Assembly (NCBI GenBank): GCA_016801845.1
Contig: CM028912.1
Location: forward strand, 3,077,001-3,141,000
Length of the DNA: 64,000 bases
Direction: 5' to 3'
From: Polydactylus sextarius
Lineage: Eukaryota; Chordata; Actinopteri; Polynemidae
Shown here: piece by piece, positions 1 through 12,000 of the stretch
Position numbering within the stretch: position 1 is the first letter of the stretch
Layout: the number at the start of each line of letters is the position of its first letter
The notes under the pieces: generated by a model
What the model was told of the DNA's origin: nothing
Database searches by the model: none
The model's input: the letters and a program-made list of their open reading frames with translations, nothing else
Program-made: the position numbers and the translations under genes

Positions 1-77
1 GCCTTGACAGACACTGAATCAGGAGGGAGGAAATAGCCCTTCCTGATTGCTTCCTCAAAGCCTTGTCTGTACAGTTT
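1..77 (-). CDS. neb: neb super-repeat 11, first exon (partial)
   Basis: Begins KLYRQGFEEAIRKGYF then PPDSVSV, behind a ctg..(cag) acceptor at 78-80. It is truncated by the window edge; the expected length is 108 bp. The gene continues beyond the window. Confidence 0.85.
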
Positions 78-3000
78 CTGTGAACAAAAAGACGTAAATT
101 AACACATTATCTGCATCAAAGAGGGAAACTATTAAATTATTAAAGGTTCCTCCTCCCTCGTGTGGTGTACAATAAAACTGATACTCACTCTGCTCATGTT
201 GACAGCATTCTGCTGAGAGAGGAGGATCTCAGGGGTGTCAGGTTTGATGTGCAGGTTGATCTTATCCTTATCCCATGCCTCAGTGTAGAGACGCTGAAAC
301 AAACCACAAATAATGTTTACTATGCTATGAATTTAAGAAATTGTGAGAGTGAAATCTCCAAGTCTGAAGTTATACTAAATGATTCTTTAAATACCAATTC
401 ATACCTTGTTCATAACCTGAGCATTGGCCTTAGCCAGTACAATGGGCATGTGCTCAGTAGTCATTTTGAACTTGTAGGTGCTTGGGTGTTGACGATATTG
501 TTTTTCATTCAAGACCTCTGCAGCCTTCTTGGCTTTCTCCACGTCCAGCGAGCCAATGGGGACCCAGCCCAGACCCTGGAGCCACTTCAAGTCAGCCTTG
601 TAGACAGCCTGTGAACAGCAGCAGCAGCACAGACATTAATTCTCTGCACATTTTGTGGTATGAACATAAAATAATAAAGTATGATTAACAAATACTTACA
701 TCACTCTGAAGGTCATAAGCATGTCTGGCCTGCACCACATCGTTGGAGTCTGGCAGACAAGTCCACTGGTGCAGACGAGTCCTGTAGTTGAAGTCGTTGA
801 CTTGGATCTGGCATTTCTTGGCCAGCTCAAGGTTCAACATGTCCACAGGCAGGTGGAACTTGGTCTTGGACTTGTTGAAGTCCTTCTTGTACAGAGCGTC
901 ACTGGCAATTCTGGCTGAGTTGATAGCCAACATGAGCAGAGGGTCGTCCTGGACGCTGCGAGCGCCAATGTGGTGACCGACCTGCTTACGGTATCCTGTC
1001 TTGTATTTGTACTGGAAGAAAAATAAATAATATTATTGGTTAACTGTTAAACACACACTTTGTGTAATGGGTAAAATAAAACCATGTGATCACTGTAATT
1101 AAAATATCACTTGCTGCCTACAGTAAAATGCATAATATTTGTCTAATAAGAGAAAAGAAAGGATGTTAACTTTCAATTCAAAAATCTTTGTGGTGTAATA
1201 GAATGAATGTTACAGTGACTTTTCATTTTATTGGCACTCACATCACTGGCAATGTCCCTGGAAGCCCTGGCTGCAAGGATGGGAATGGCATCTTGACGCA
1301 TGTCGTATCCCTTCTTCTTGGCATCTTCATTGGCCTGTTTGTACCTTTTCTGTAAACAAACACAGACATTTCATAGATGTTAAGTTTATAGGTTTTCCAG
1401 TGAAGATAATCCATTAATAAAAGTAGTTGTGCAGTCATAACTATTTAAGTTATCACATACCAAACTGTAGTTGTAGCTGTTTGCTTTGGCCAGAAGAACA
1501 TCCATAGCATCAGGCATGACATGGATCTTCGTCTTGTCATTATCCCAAGCTTCGGTATATGATTTCTGCAATCACAGAAACAAAAAGAATTAGGATTGCC
1601 TTCCATAATTTTGAATTTATACATTTTAAGACACAGTTATTCCCAAATCATAACCATATATAGTTAATGATATAGTGTGATATTCTGAGTAATACTTGGA
1701 ATAAGATTTCATACCTTGTTCATAACCTGAGCATTGGCCTTAGCCAGTACAATGGGCATGTGCTCAGTAGTCATTTTGAACTTGAAGGTGCTTGGGTGTT
1801 GACGATATTGTTTTTCACTCAAGACCTCTGCAGCCTTCTTGGCTTTCTCCACGTCCAGCGAGCCAATGGGGACCCAGCCCAGACCCTGGAGCCACTTCAG
1901 GTCAGCCTTGTAGACAGCCTGTGAACAGCAGCACAGATGTTAACCTTCTGCAGATTTGGTGGTATGAACATAAAATAAAGGAGTATGATTAACAAATACT
2001 TACATCACTCTGAAGGTCGTAAGCATGTCTGGCCTGCACCACATCGTTGGAGTCTGGCAGACAAGTCCACTGGTGCAGATGAGTCCTGTAGTTGAAGTCA
2101 TTGACTTGGATCTGACATTTCTTGGCCAGCTCAAGGTTCAACATGTCCACTGGCAGGTGGAACTTGGTCTTGGACTTGTTGAAGTCCTTCTTGTACAGAG
2201 CATCACTGGCAATTCTGGCTGAGTTGATAGCCAACATGAGCAGAGGGTCGTCCTGGACGCTGCGAGCTCCGATGTGGTGACCGACCTGCTTACGGTATCC
2301 TGTCTTGTATTTGTACTGGAAGAAAATAAAGTTTAGTGGTTATGAGAACAGTAATTAAAGTGTAGAAACTGTTTATCATCACTGAAATGTGTCAACTTAC
2401 ATCACTGGCAATGTCCCTGGAAGCCTTGGCTGCGAGGATGGAAACAGCATCATTACGCAAGTGGTGTCCCTTCTTCTTGGCATCTTCATTGTCCTGTTTG
2501 TACTTTTTCTATAAACAAACACAAAGATTTGACAAATGGTAAATATACTAATTTTCCTTTACTATAAATAGATTCTCTGAACATTTAGATAATTTTCTTG
2601 ACTTATTATATATATTAATACATATAAAAAATATCCCTGTTAACATATAAATTTGATTTCAACCATAGACCTCTGATGATGAAAAAGACCACGAGCCAGA
2701 GTAACTTCCCTGGAGGGTCACCAGGGCCCTGACCTCAAGCCAGGACTGGGGTGATGGCCCATTGATGAGTGCCTGCTGGCCAGGCTTTTGCACATGGGTC
2801 ACAGTCCCATTGGGCACAGCCCAAAACAGGGACATGGGTCCATCCTCCAGTGGGCCCACTACCCATCAGAGGAATCACAGGGGTCCAGTTCGTTGTTGAT
2901 TTGGCAACAGATGAAGGTGGGGACCTTGGTGGTCTGATTCCCACCTGGTGAAGCTGACTTTAGGGACATGGGATGTCACCTTGGCAGTGAAGGAGCTGGA

Positions 3001-6000
3001 GCTTGTGCAAGAGGTTGAAGATACCAGCTATATATAAAATCAGGCATAAACCCCTATTTTTGGAGTCACTGGGATGGGTACTGGAAAGTGGCCCCTACTG
3101 GGGACTCAAATGTTCTGGTGGGGAACGTCAGTGCTCATTTGTGCAATGAAAGTGTGACCTGGAGGGGTGTTACTCGGAGGAACAGCCTACCCGATCTGAA
3201 TGTAAGTGGTGTGCAGCTGTTGGACTCCTGTGCTAGTCACAGTTTGACCACAACTAACACCACGTTAAAACATAAGGATGTCTATCAGTGCACATGGCCT
3301 GTGGAGTGGCAGACCAGGGTGATGGTCCCCATTTTTATGAAAGGTGGTCTAGAAGGTGTATTCCAATTAAAGAGGACTCACACTCCTCAGCCTCCCAGAA
3401 AAGGTCTACACCAGGGTAATAGAGAGGACCGTTAGTCAGATCTCCAATCCAGGAAGAACAGTATGGTTTTCTCCCTGGTCACGGACCACTGGACCAGATC
3501 TATACCCCCACAAAGGTGTGGCAGTGTACATGGAAGTTCACCCAACCAGTCCACATGTGCTTTGTGGATCTGGAAGGTTTACGACTGCGTCTCTGAAGAA
3601 GTCTTCTGGGGGATGCTACAGGAGTCACTCTCAGAGTTAAGAGCTTGGTACACATTGCCGGCAGTAGGTTGGACTCGTTCCTGGTGAGGGTTGTCCTCCA
3701 CTAGGGCTGCTCTTTGTCACTGATTCTCTTCATAATTTTTCTGGACAGAATTTCTAGGCACAGCCAAGGGGTGGAGGACGTCAGGTTTGGTGGCCTCAGA
3801 ATCCTGTCTCTGCTTTTTGCAGATGACTGTGGTTCTGTTGGCATCATTGAGCACTGACCTCCACACACTGGGGCGGTTTACAGCTGAACATGTGTGAAGC
3901 AGCTGGGATGAAGTTCAGCAACTCCATTTCCAAGGCCATGGTTCTTAACTAGAAACAGTTGGAGTTCCCACTCTGGGTCAGGGAGGAGTTGCTGCCCCAA
4001 GTGGAGGAGTTCAAGTATCTTTGGGTCGTGTTCATTATTGTAGGAAATTGGAGGAGAAGATGGACAGATGGACTGGAGCGATGTCTGCAGTGATGCAGCT
4101 ACTGTACCGATCTGTTGTGGTGTAGAGAGAGCTGAGCTGTAAGGCTCTGGACCTAGATGCCTCCAGAGTGAGGTATTCAGGGCATGTCCAACCGGGAGGA
4201 GACCCAGGACACGCTGGAGAGATTATGTCTCTCAGCTGGCTTGGGAACACCTCCGAATCCCCCTGGAGGAGTTGGTGGAAGTGGCCAAGGAGAGGACAGT
4301 CTGGGCTTTTCTCCCAGAGCTGTTGCCCACATGACCCAGACCCGGATACTCAGAGGAAGATGGATGGACGGACATACGAATGGATGGATTTCAGCTAAAT
4401 TTTCCACCTCTAACTGAAAATAATTCATAAATAAAAGTAGCTATACCATTACAACTATTTAAGTTTTCACGTACCAAACTGTAGTTGTAGCTGTTTGCTT
4501 TGGCCAGAAGAACATCCATAGCATCAGGCATGACATGGATCTTCGTCTTGTCATTATCCCAGGCTTCGGTATATGATTTCTGCAATCACAAAAACCAACA
4601 AAATTAAGATTTTAAGACAGCATTAACACTGTAAATTAAGACAGTTGGTATAGCATTTTCTCCTCATAATAGTTTTTATGCCACATAGTTAATAAAGTAC
4701 TGAATTGTATTTGGAATTTCATACCTTGTTCATAACCTGAGCATTGGCCTTAGCCAGTACAATGGGCATGTCCTCAGTGCTCATTTTGAACTTGAAGGTG
4801 CTTGGGTGTTGACGATATTGTTTTTCACTCAAGACCTCTGCAGCCTTCTTGGCTTTCTCCACATCCAGCGAGCCGATGGGGACCCAGCCCAGACCCTGGA
4901 GCCACTTCAGGTCAGCCTTGTAGACAGCCTGTGAACAGAAGCAGCACAGATGTTAACATTAAATAATTTGGAGTATAAAGATAACATTAGAGAGTATAAC
5001 AGACAAATACTTACATCACTCTGAAGGTCATAAGCATGTCTGGCCTGGACAACGTCAGTGGAGTCTGGCAGGCAGGTCCAGTTGTGCAGGTAAGTTCTGT
5101 AGTTGGCGTCATTGACCTGAATCTGGTTCTTCTTGGCCAGTTCAAAGGCCAGCATATCCACAGGCAGGTGGAACTTGGTCTTGGACTTGTTGAAGTCCTT
5201 CTTGTACAGAGCATCACTGGCAATTCTGGCTGAGTTCAGAGCCAGCATGAGCAGAGGGTCGTCCTGGACGCTGCGAGCTCCGATGTGGTGTCCAACCTGC
5301 TTACGGTATCCTGTCTTGTATTTGTACTGGAAATAAGGAACAAAACAAATGATCAAAATATTGCTCTTTATGGCAACATCATCAGAAATATTGTTTTCAA
5401 ACTCTGTTGAAAATGAATTCTAGAAAATATATTTTTTGTTAAATGTAAATAGTGAAAATCAAAATATTTTACATCGCTGGCAATATCCCTGGAAGCCCTG
5501 GCTGCGAGGATAGGAATGGCATCTTGACGCATGTCGTATCCCTTCTTCTTTGCATCTTCATTGGCCTGTTTGTACTTTTTCTGTTTGAAGGAAAAAAGTA
5601 CAACAAAAGACAAAAAAACTTAAAACATGTTTTGGAAAAATAGTGACGTATTAGAAGGTATATTGTTTCAGAAGTAATGACAATGACCACTCAAACTTTC
5701 TGACAATGTTTGAGAAAGACTCACCAGACTGTAGTTGACTTTGTTTGCTTTGGCCAGAACAATGTCCATGGCATCAGGCATGATGTGAATGGTGGTCTTG
5801 TCATTGTCCCAGGCTTCAGTGTAAGCTTTCTGTAAAGTAAATGTTTTTGTTAAGCATTGTTATTTGCACTAATCACTTAACTTTTCATTTCATGTTAAAA
5901 GAAACAATATAAATATTAAGGTTTAAACACCAGTAACACTGAAAATGTACTTATATGTGTTTTTATGCAGATGATGTGATTTATTTTCACATTATTCAGA

Positions 6001-9000
6001 GAAATTAATGTACATTTTTCAAATGTAATGGAACTATTTCTGAGATATTTGAAATAAAATAAAATTTAAAAAAAAACTGAAAAGAATCATTGAATCTATT
6101 TGGGTGTGAAAAGAGTTTGCTTTTGAAATTACACCTCATATAGAAAAAAAAAAACAATAAAACATTGTGACAGTAAGTGTAAAAGTAAAGGTAAATACCT
6201 TGTTCATAACCTGAGCATTGGCCTTAGCCAGTACAATGGGCATGTCATCAGTGCTCATTTTGAACTTGAAGGTGCTTGGGTGTTGACGATATTGTTTTTC
6301 ACTCAAGATCTCTGCAGCCTTCTTGGCTTTCTCCACATCAAGTGAGCCGATGGGGACCCAGCCCAGACCCTGGAGCCACTTCAGGTCAGCTTTGTAGACA
6401 GCCTGTGAACAGAAGCAGCACAGATGTTAACACTGAATAATTTGGGGTATAAAAATAACATTAGAGAGTATAACAGCCTGTGAACATCAGCAGTGCAAAC
6501 AATGACCACATTTTGTGGTATGAACATAAAATAAAGGATATTAAAAAACAAATACTTACATTACTCTGCACGTCATAAGCCTGTCTGGCCTGGACAACGT
6601 CGTTGGAGTCTGGCAGGCAGGTCCAGTTGTGCAGGTAAGTTCTGTAGTTGGCGTCATTAACCTGAATCTGGTTCTTCTTGGCCAGTTCAAAGGCCAGCAT
6701 GTCCACTGGCAGGTGGAACTTGGTCTTGGACTTGTTGAAGTCCTTCTTGTACAGAGCATCACTGGCAATCTTGGCTGAGTTCAGAGCCAGCATGAGCAGA
6801 GGGTCGTCCTGGATGCTGCGAGCTCCGATGTGGTGACCGACCTGCTTACGGTATCCTGTCTTGTATTTGTACTGAAAGAAAAAAGAAAAAGTTTCATTAA
6901 CCAAACCCTGGTGATGGATGGGGGGAACACATTATACGCACAGGATAGAAATACAACAATGACACCTACGTCACTAGCAATAGCAGTAGAGGCCTTGGCA
7001 GCCTGGACTGCAATGGCATCAGCACGAACATGATGACCCTTCTTCTTGGAAAGCTCATTGTCCAATTTGTACAGTTTCTGAAGAGAAAAAGTGAGAAAAT
7101 ATACATTTTTAAAAAGGAGAAATTTTCAGACAATATATGTTTGTCAAAACATGTAAATCATTGCAGTAATCATTAGACTTACAGTACTGTGCAAACGTTT
7201 TAGGTAATTTTAAGTAACTAGTATGATGGAAGTGTATAATTGGGTCCAAATCCATCCAGTAATATAACAACAACCCCAATTATACACTATATATTGTGTG
7301 TAACTTTATCTTGAATAACAATTGCTGTTTTCAAGACAAAGGATAGGTGCACAAGGTTGACTGTTGAAACACTGTACCTCGCTGTAGTTTCTCTTGTTTT
7401 CTCTGGCCAGAACAATGCCCATGGCATCAGGCATGATGTGGATTGAAGTCTTGTCCTTCTCCCAGGCTTTGTTGTAGGCTTGCTAAAAACCCAAACAATA
7501 TGTGGTTTAATTTCATAGATATAAATCATAAAAAGGACATAACTGTTAATTTCATGTTAGGTTCTATCCAGTTACCTTGTCCATAATCTGGTTGTTGGCA
7601 GAGGCCAGTGCCACATCCATGGACTGCATGTCCTTGGTGAATTTGTAGTTACTGGGATGCTGACGGTATTGTTTCTCACTCAAGATCTTGCCAGCTGTTT
7701 TTGCTTTCTCCACATCCAGCGAGCCGATGGGAACCCAACCCAATCCTTTGTAGTAAGTGTCGTACTCACTCTTGTACTGGTTCTGAGGGGAGAAATAGTA
7801 TTCTGTCACAATGCAGCATGGTTACACACAGTGATTCTAACATTGATGTAAAACTTTGGATTTTTGTTGTTTTTAAAATTTTCAACAGACTCTGTACGTA
7901 CATCACTGGCGATGAACTGCATGTTACGAGCCAGTTCCAGGTTCATGGCATCAGGCAGCACTGTGTAGTGGTTGATAATGTTCTTGTATCCAGCCATAGT
8001 CTGAGCTTTGGAGGCCTGCTTGGCATGGACCACGCTCAGCATGTCAACTGGGGTGTGATACTTCAGCTTGGACTTGTGGTAGTCCTTCTTGTAGTTCTTG
8101 TCGCTCTGATGCTTGGCCACCTCCATGTAGTGAACCAGCAGAGGATCGTCCTGGAGGCTGCGGAAGCCAACATGGTGTCCTCTGGCCTTCTCATAAGCCA
8201 ACTTGTACTTGTACTGTAACAGTAAAGACAAATTTTGTCACTCACAGAGACCGTACTATTTTATACTATTGTTTTTATGAGAAATTCTTTAGAACTTACG
8301 TTACTGGCAATAGTGGTACCAGTCTTGGCAGCAACAATGGAGATGGCGTCTGCTTTGACGTTGTGGCCCTTGTTGGCCATTTCCACCAAACCAGCTTTGT
8401 AAAGTTTCTGTAAAAGACATAAAAGTAAGATGGCAGAAATAAGTATGTAGTACACAGTATGTAGTATTAGAAGGTATTAATTTATCCGTTTCAGTAACCC
8501 CCTTACGTTGCTCATGTTGAGGGCATTAGCTTTGGCCAGGACAATCTCAGGAGAATCTGGCATGACGTGGACTGTCAGCTTGTCTTTGTCCCAAGCAGCA
8601 GTGTATGCTTTCTGTAAATAAAAGACACCAGGAAAAACACCAATTAATTACAAGCATTACTGTCAAGATTATCATTTAAATAATGTGATCTTAGACTATA
8701 TATCTAATCATGTTTTACCTTGTTCATGATCTGGTTGTTGGCAGTAGCCAGAGTCAGGTCCATGGAGTCCATCAGCTTGGTGTGCTTGAAGTTGGATGGA
8801 TGAGTGCGGTACTTATGATCACTCAGGATCTGACCACCAACTTTAGCGGTCTCAACTCCAATCGAGCCAATAGGGACCCATCCAATACCTCTGATGTAGT
8901 TGTTCCACTCAGACTTGTAATCACTCTGAAGAGATGAGATGTTGATGAAGAAATGTTAAGATACATATTGTTTCTGAAGTTGAGATAAATGAATGAATGA

Positions 9001-12000
9001 ATCTTTGTTTTCCTCAATGTTTATACAGTGTAGGCGAATAGTTCCCTAGAACTCACTTCGCTCGCCAGCAGGTTCATGTTGCGACAGCGCTGCAGGTGCA
9101 TGTTGTCGGGCAGAAGCAGGAAGCTGTGAGGGACCTTCCTGTATCCAGCCATAGTCTGAGCTTTGGAGGCCTGCTTGGCATGGACCACGCTCAGCATGTC
9201 AACTGGGGTGTGATACTTCAGCTTGGACTTGTGGTAGTCCTTCTTGTAGTTCTTGTCGCTCTGATGCTTGGCCACCTCCATGTAGTGAACCAGCAGAGGA
9301 TCGTCCTGGAGGCTGCGGAAGCCAACATGGTGTCCTCTGGCCTTCTCATAAGCCAACTTGTACTTGTACTGTAACAGTAAGTCAGTATTTGTTTACAACA
9401 CATCATGAGATTTGGTGTGTAGACATCTTGATTTTTTACAGGATTTTATTTCCAACTTACGTTACTGGCAATAGTGGTACTAGACTTGGCAGCGACAATG
9501 GAGACAGCGTCTGCTTTGAGGTTGTGGCCCTTGTTGGCCATTTCCACAAAACCAGCTTTGTAAAGTTTCTGTACAAAAAATATAAATTTACATAAACAAA
9601 ATGAATTAAGTTAAATGAAGTGACATTAGTAATAATCAAGTTTTGCTGTGTAATGTAATGTCTTACGTTGCTCATGTTGAGGGCATTAGCCTTGGCCAGG
9701 ACAATCTCAGGAGAATCTGGCATGACATGGACTGTCAGCTTGTCTTTGTCCCAAGCAGCAGTGTATGCTTTCTGTGAATAAACCAGGATAAAATTAATTA
9801 ATTGGGAACTTTATAATTACGATTATTGTTTAAATAATGTGATTTTAGACTATATATCTAATCATGTTTCACCTTGTTCATGATCTGGTTGTTGGCAGTA
9901 GCCAGAGTCAGGTCCATGGAGTCCATCAGCTTGGTGTGCTTGAAGTTGGATGGATGAGTGCGGTACTTATGATCACTCAGGATCTGACCACCAACTTTAG
10001 CGGTCTCAACTCCAATCGAGCCAATAGGGACCCATCCAATACCTCTGATGTAGTTGTTCCACTCAGACTTGTAATCCCACTGAAAAATGAGACAATGCGG
10101 TTAATGCACATATTGTTTCTGAAGTTAAGATGAATGAATGAATCTTTTTGCACAAATGTGTGGGTGAAGCACACAATGCACATTCAGTGTTGCTACATTT
10201 AAAACAATTTTGATCCAGAAACACACAACTCTCTGATAAAACTGCCACTCACATCACTTGACTGGGTGTTCATGTTGCGACAGCGCTGCAGGTGCATGTT
10301 GTCGGGCAGAAGCAGGAAGCTGTGAGGGACCTTCCTGTATCCAGCCATAGTCTGAGCTTTGGAGGCCTGCTTGGCATGGACCACACTCAGCATGTCAACT
10401 GGGGAGTGATACTTCAGCTTGGACTTGTGGTAGTCCTTCTTGTAGTTCTTGTCGCTCTGATGCTTGGCCACCTCCATGTAGTGAACCAGCAGAGGATCGT
10501 CCTGGAGGCTGCGGAAGCCGACATGGTGTCCTCTGGCCTTCATGTATTCTTTCTTGTACTGGACCTAAAAAAAAAGGGAAAATGAATTAGTTACCTGTAG
10601 ATAAAACCTTGTCTTAGTTACATGAACACATTCTTTAGTGTGTAAATTTATGATTTACATACATTGCTGGCAATGTGCCTGCCTTGCTTGGCATGCAGCA
10701 CAGAAATAGCATCAGGCTTCAAGTCGTATCCCTTGGCAATATCCACCAACCACTGGTGCTTGTAGTGACTCTGTGGACAAACAACAAACAGTGTTATGTA
10801 CACAGATGATACAGCATTGAACACTGATATTTAGTTATTTTATTTTTTGCGCTCTAACCTCACTAAGAGAGTGAGCGTTGAATTTAGCCTGGAGGAACTC
10901 AGGAGCATCAGCAGGCAGATGATAAGTGTGCATGAACTTCTCACCAGAAGCTTTGTATGCAGCCTAGAGGACGGAAGAAGAACAGGCAATATTTGTAACA
11001 TACTTGTAGGAGGAGTTTTGATCTGACAAGTATCATAAAGATTAAACATTCTTACCATGTTAAGCTGCTTGCTGTTGGCCATGGCCAGAACCATATTCAT
11101 GCTATCAGTCTTGCTTGTGAATTTGAGAGTGCTGGGATGCTGACGGTAGCCTCTCTCATCCAGTGCAGCTTTAGCAGCTTTGGCTTTCTCAACATCCACA
11201 GAACCAATAGGAACCCATCCTGCACCTTTGTAGTAGTTGGAGTAATCTGACTTGTAGACATTCTGTGGAGATATAAAGGCAAATGTTTCAGTATTTGTTT
11301 ACACCCACCACAGTGTATATTTCTATATGTACCAACTTAAAACACCATATAACACACAGTGTAGGTAAAAAGAAAACATACATCACTCTGAATCTCCATC
11401 ATGTTGCGACAGCGCTGCAGGTGCATGTTGTCGGGCAGAAGCAGGAAGCTGTGAGGGATCTTCCTGTATCCAGCCATAGTCTGAGCTTTGGAGGCCTGCT
11501 TGGCATGGACCACGCTCAGCATGTCAACTGGGGAGTGATACTTCAGCTTGGACTTGTGGTAGTCCTTCTTGTAGTTCTTGTCGCTCTGATGCTTGGCCAC
11601 CTCCATGTAGTGAACCAGCAGAGGATCATCCTGGAGGCTGCGGAAGCCGACGTGGTGTCCCTTGGCCTTCTCATAAGCCAGTTTATACTTGTACTGTAAA
11701 AAAGAAAAGAAAACATTAGGTATTATACATTAAATACAGTCTCATCTGAATGGTATTAATGGTATTAGTGGGGTAATCACAACTTACATTGCTGGCAATG
11801 TCTCTGGAAGCTTTTGCTGCTACAACAGAAATGGCATCTTCCTTCACATGATGTCCTTTGAGCAGTTCTTGACGGAAATCATAGGTGTAGTAATTCTAAA
11901 TAAAAAGAGCATTGATGTTATATTCCAGATAAATTAACAGTTAAATATTAAAATAATTTTTAAAGAATGTAAAACTCACCTTGCTGATGTTGACAGCGTT

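Noticed and set aside
3088..3687. Possible small genes at 3088-3435 and 3463-3687 (+)
   Set aside because: They are pieces of the decayed LINE endonuclease and reverse transcriptase, in different frames.
162..5643. Many open frames of 60-170 codons on the + strand across the neb exons
   Set aside because: They are mirror images of the minus-strand repeat exons. They recur because the exons recur, and they lack splice logic or known motifs.
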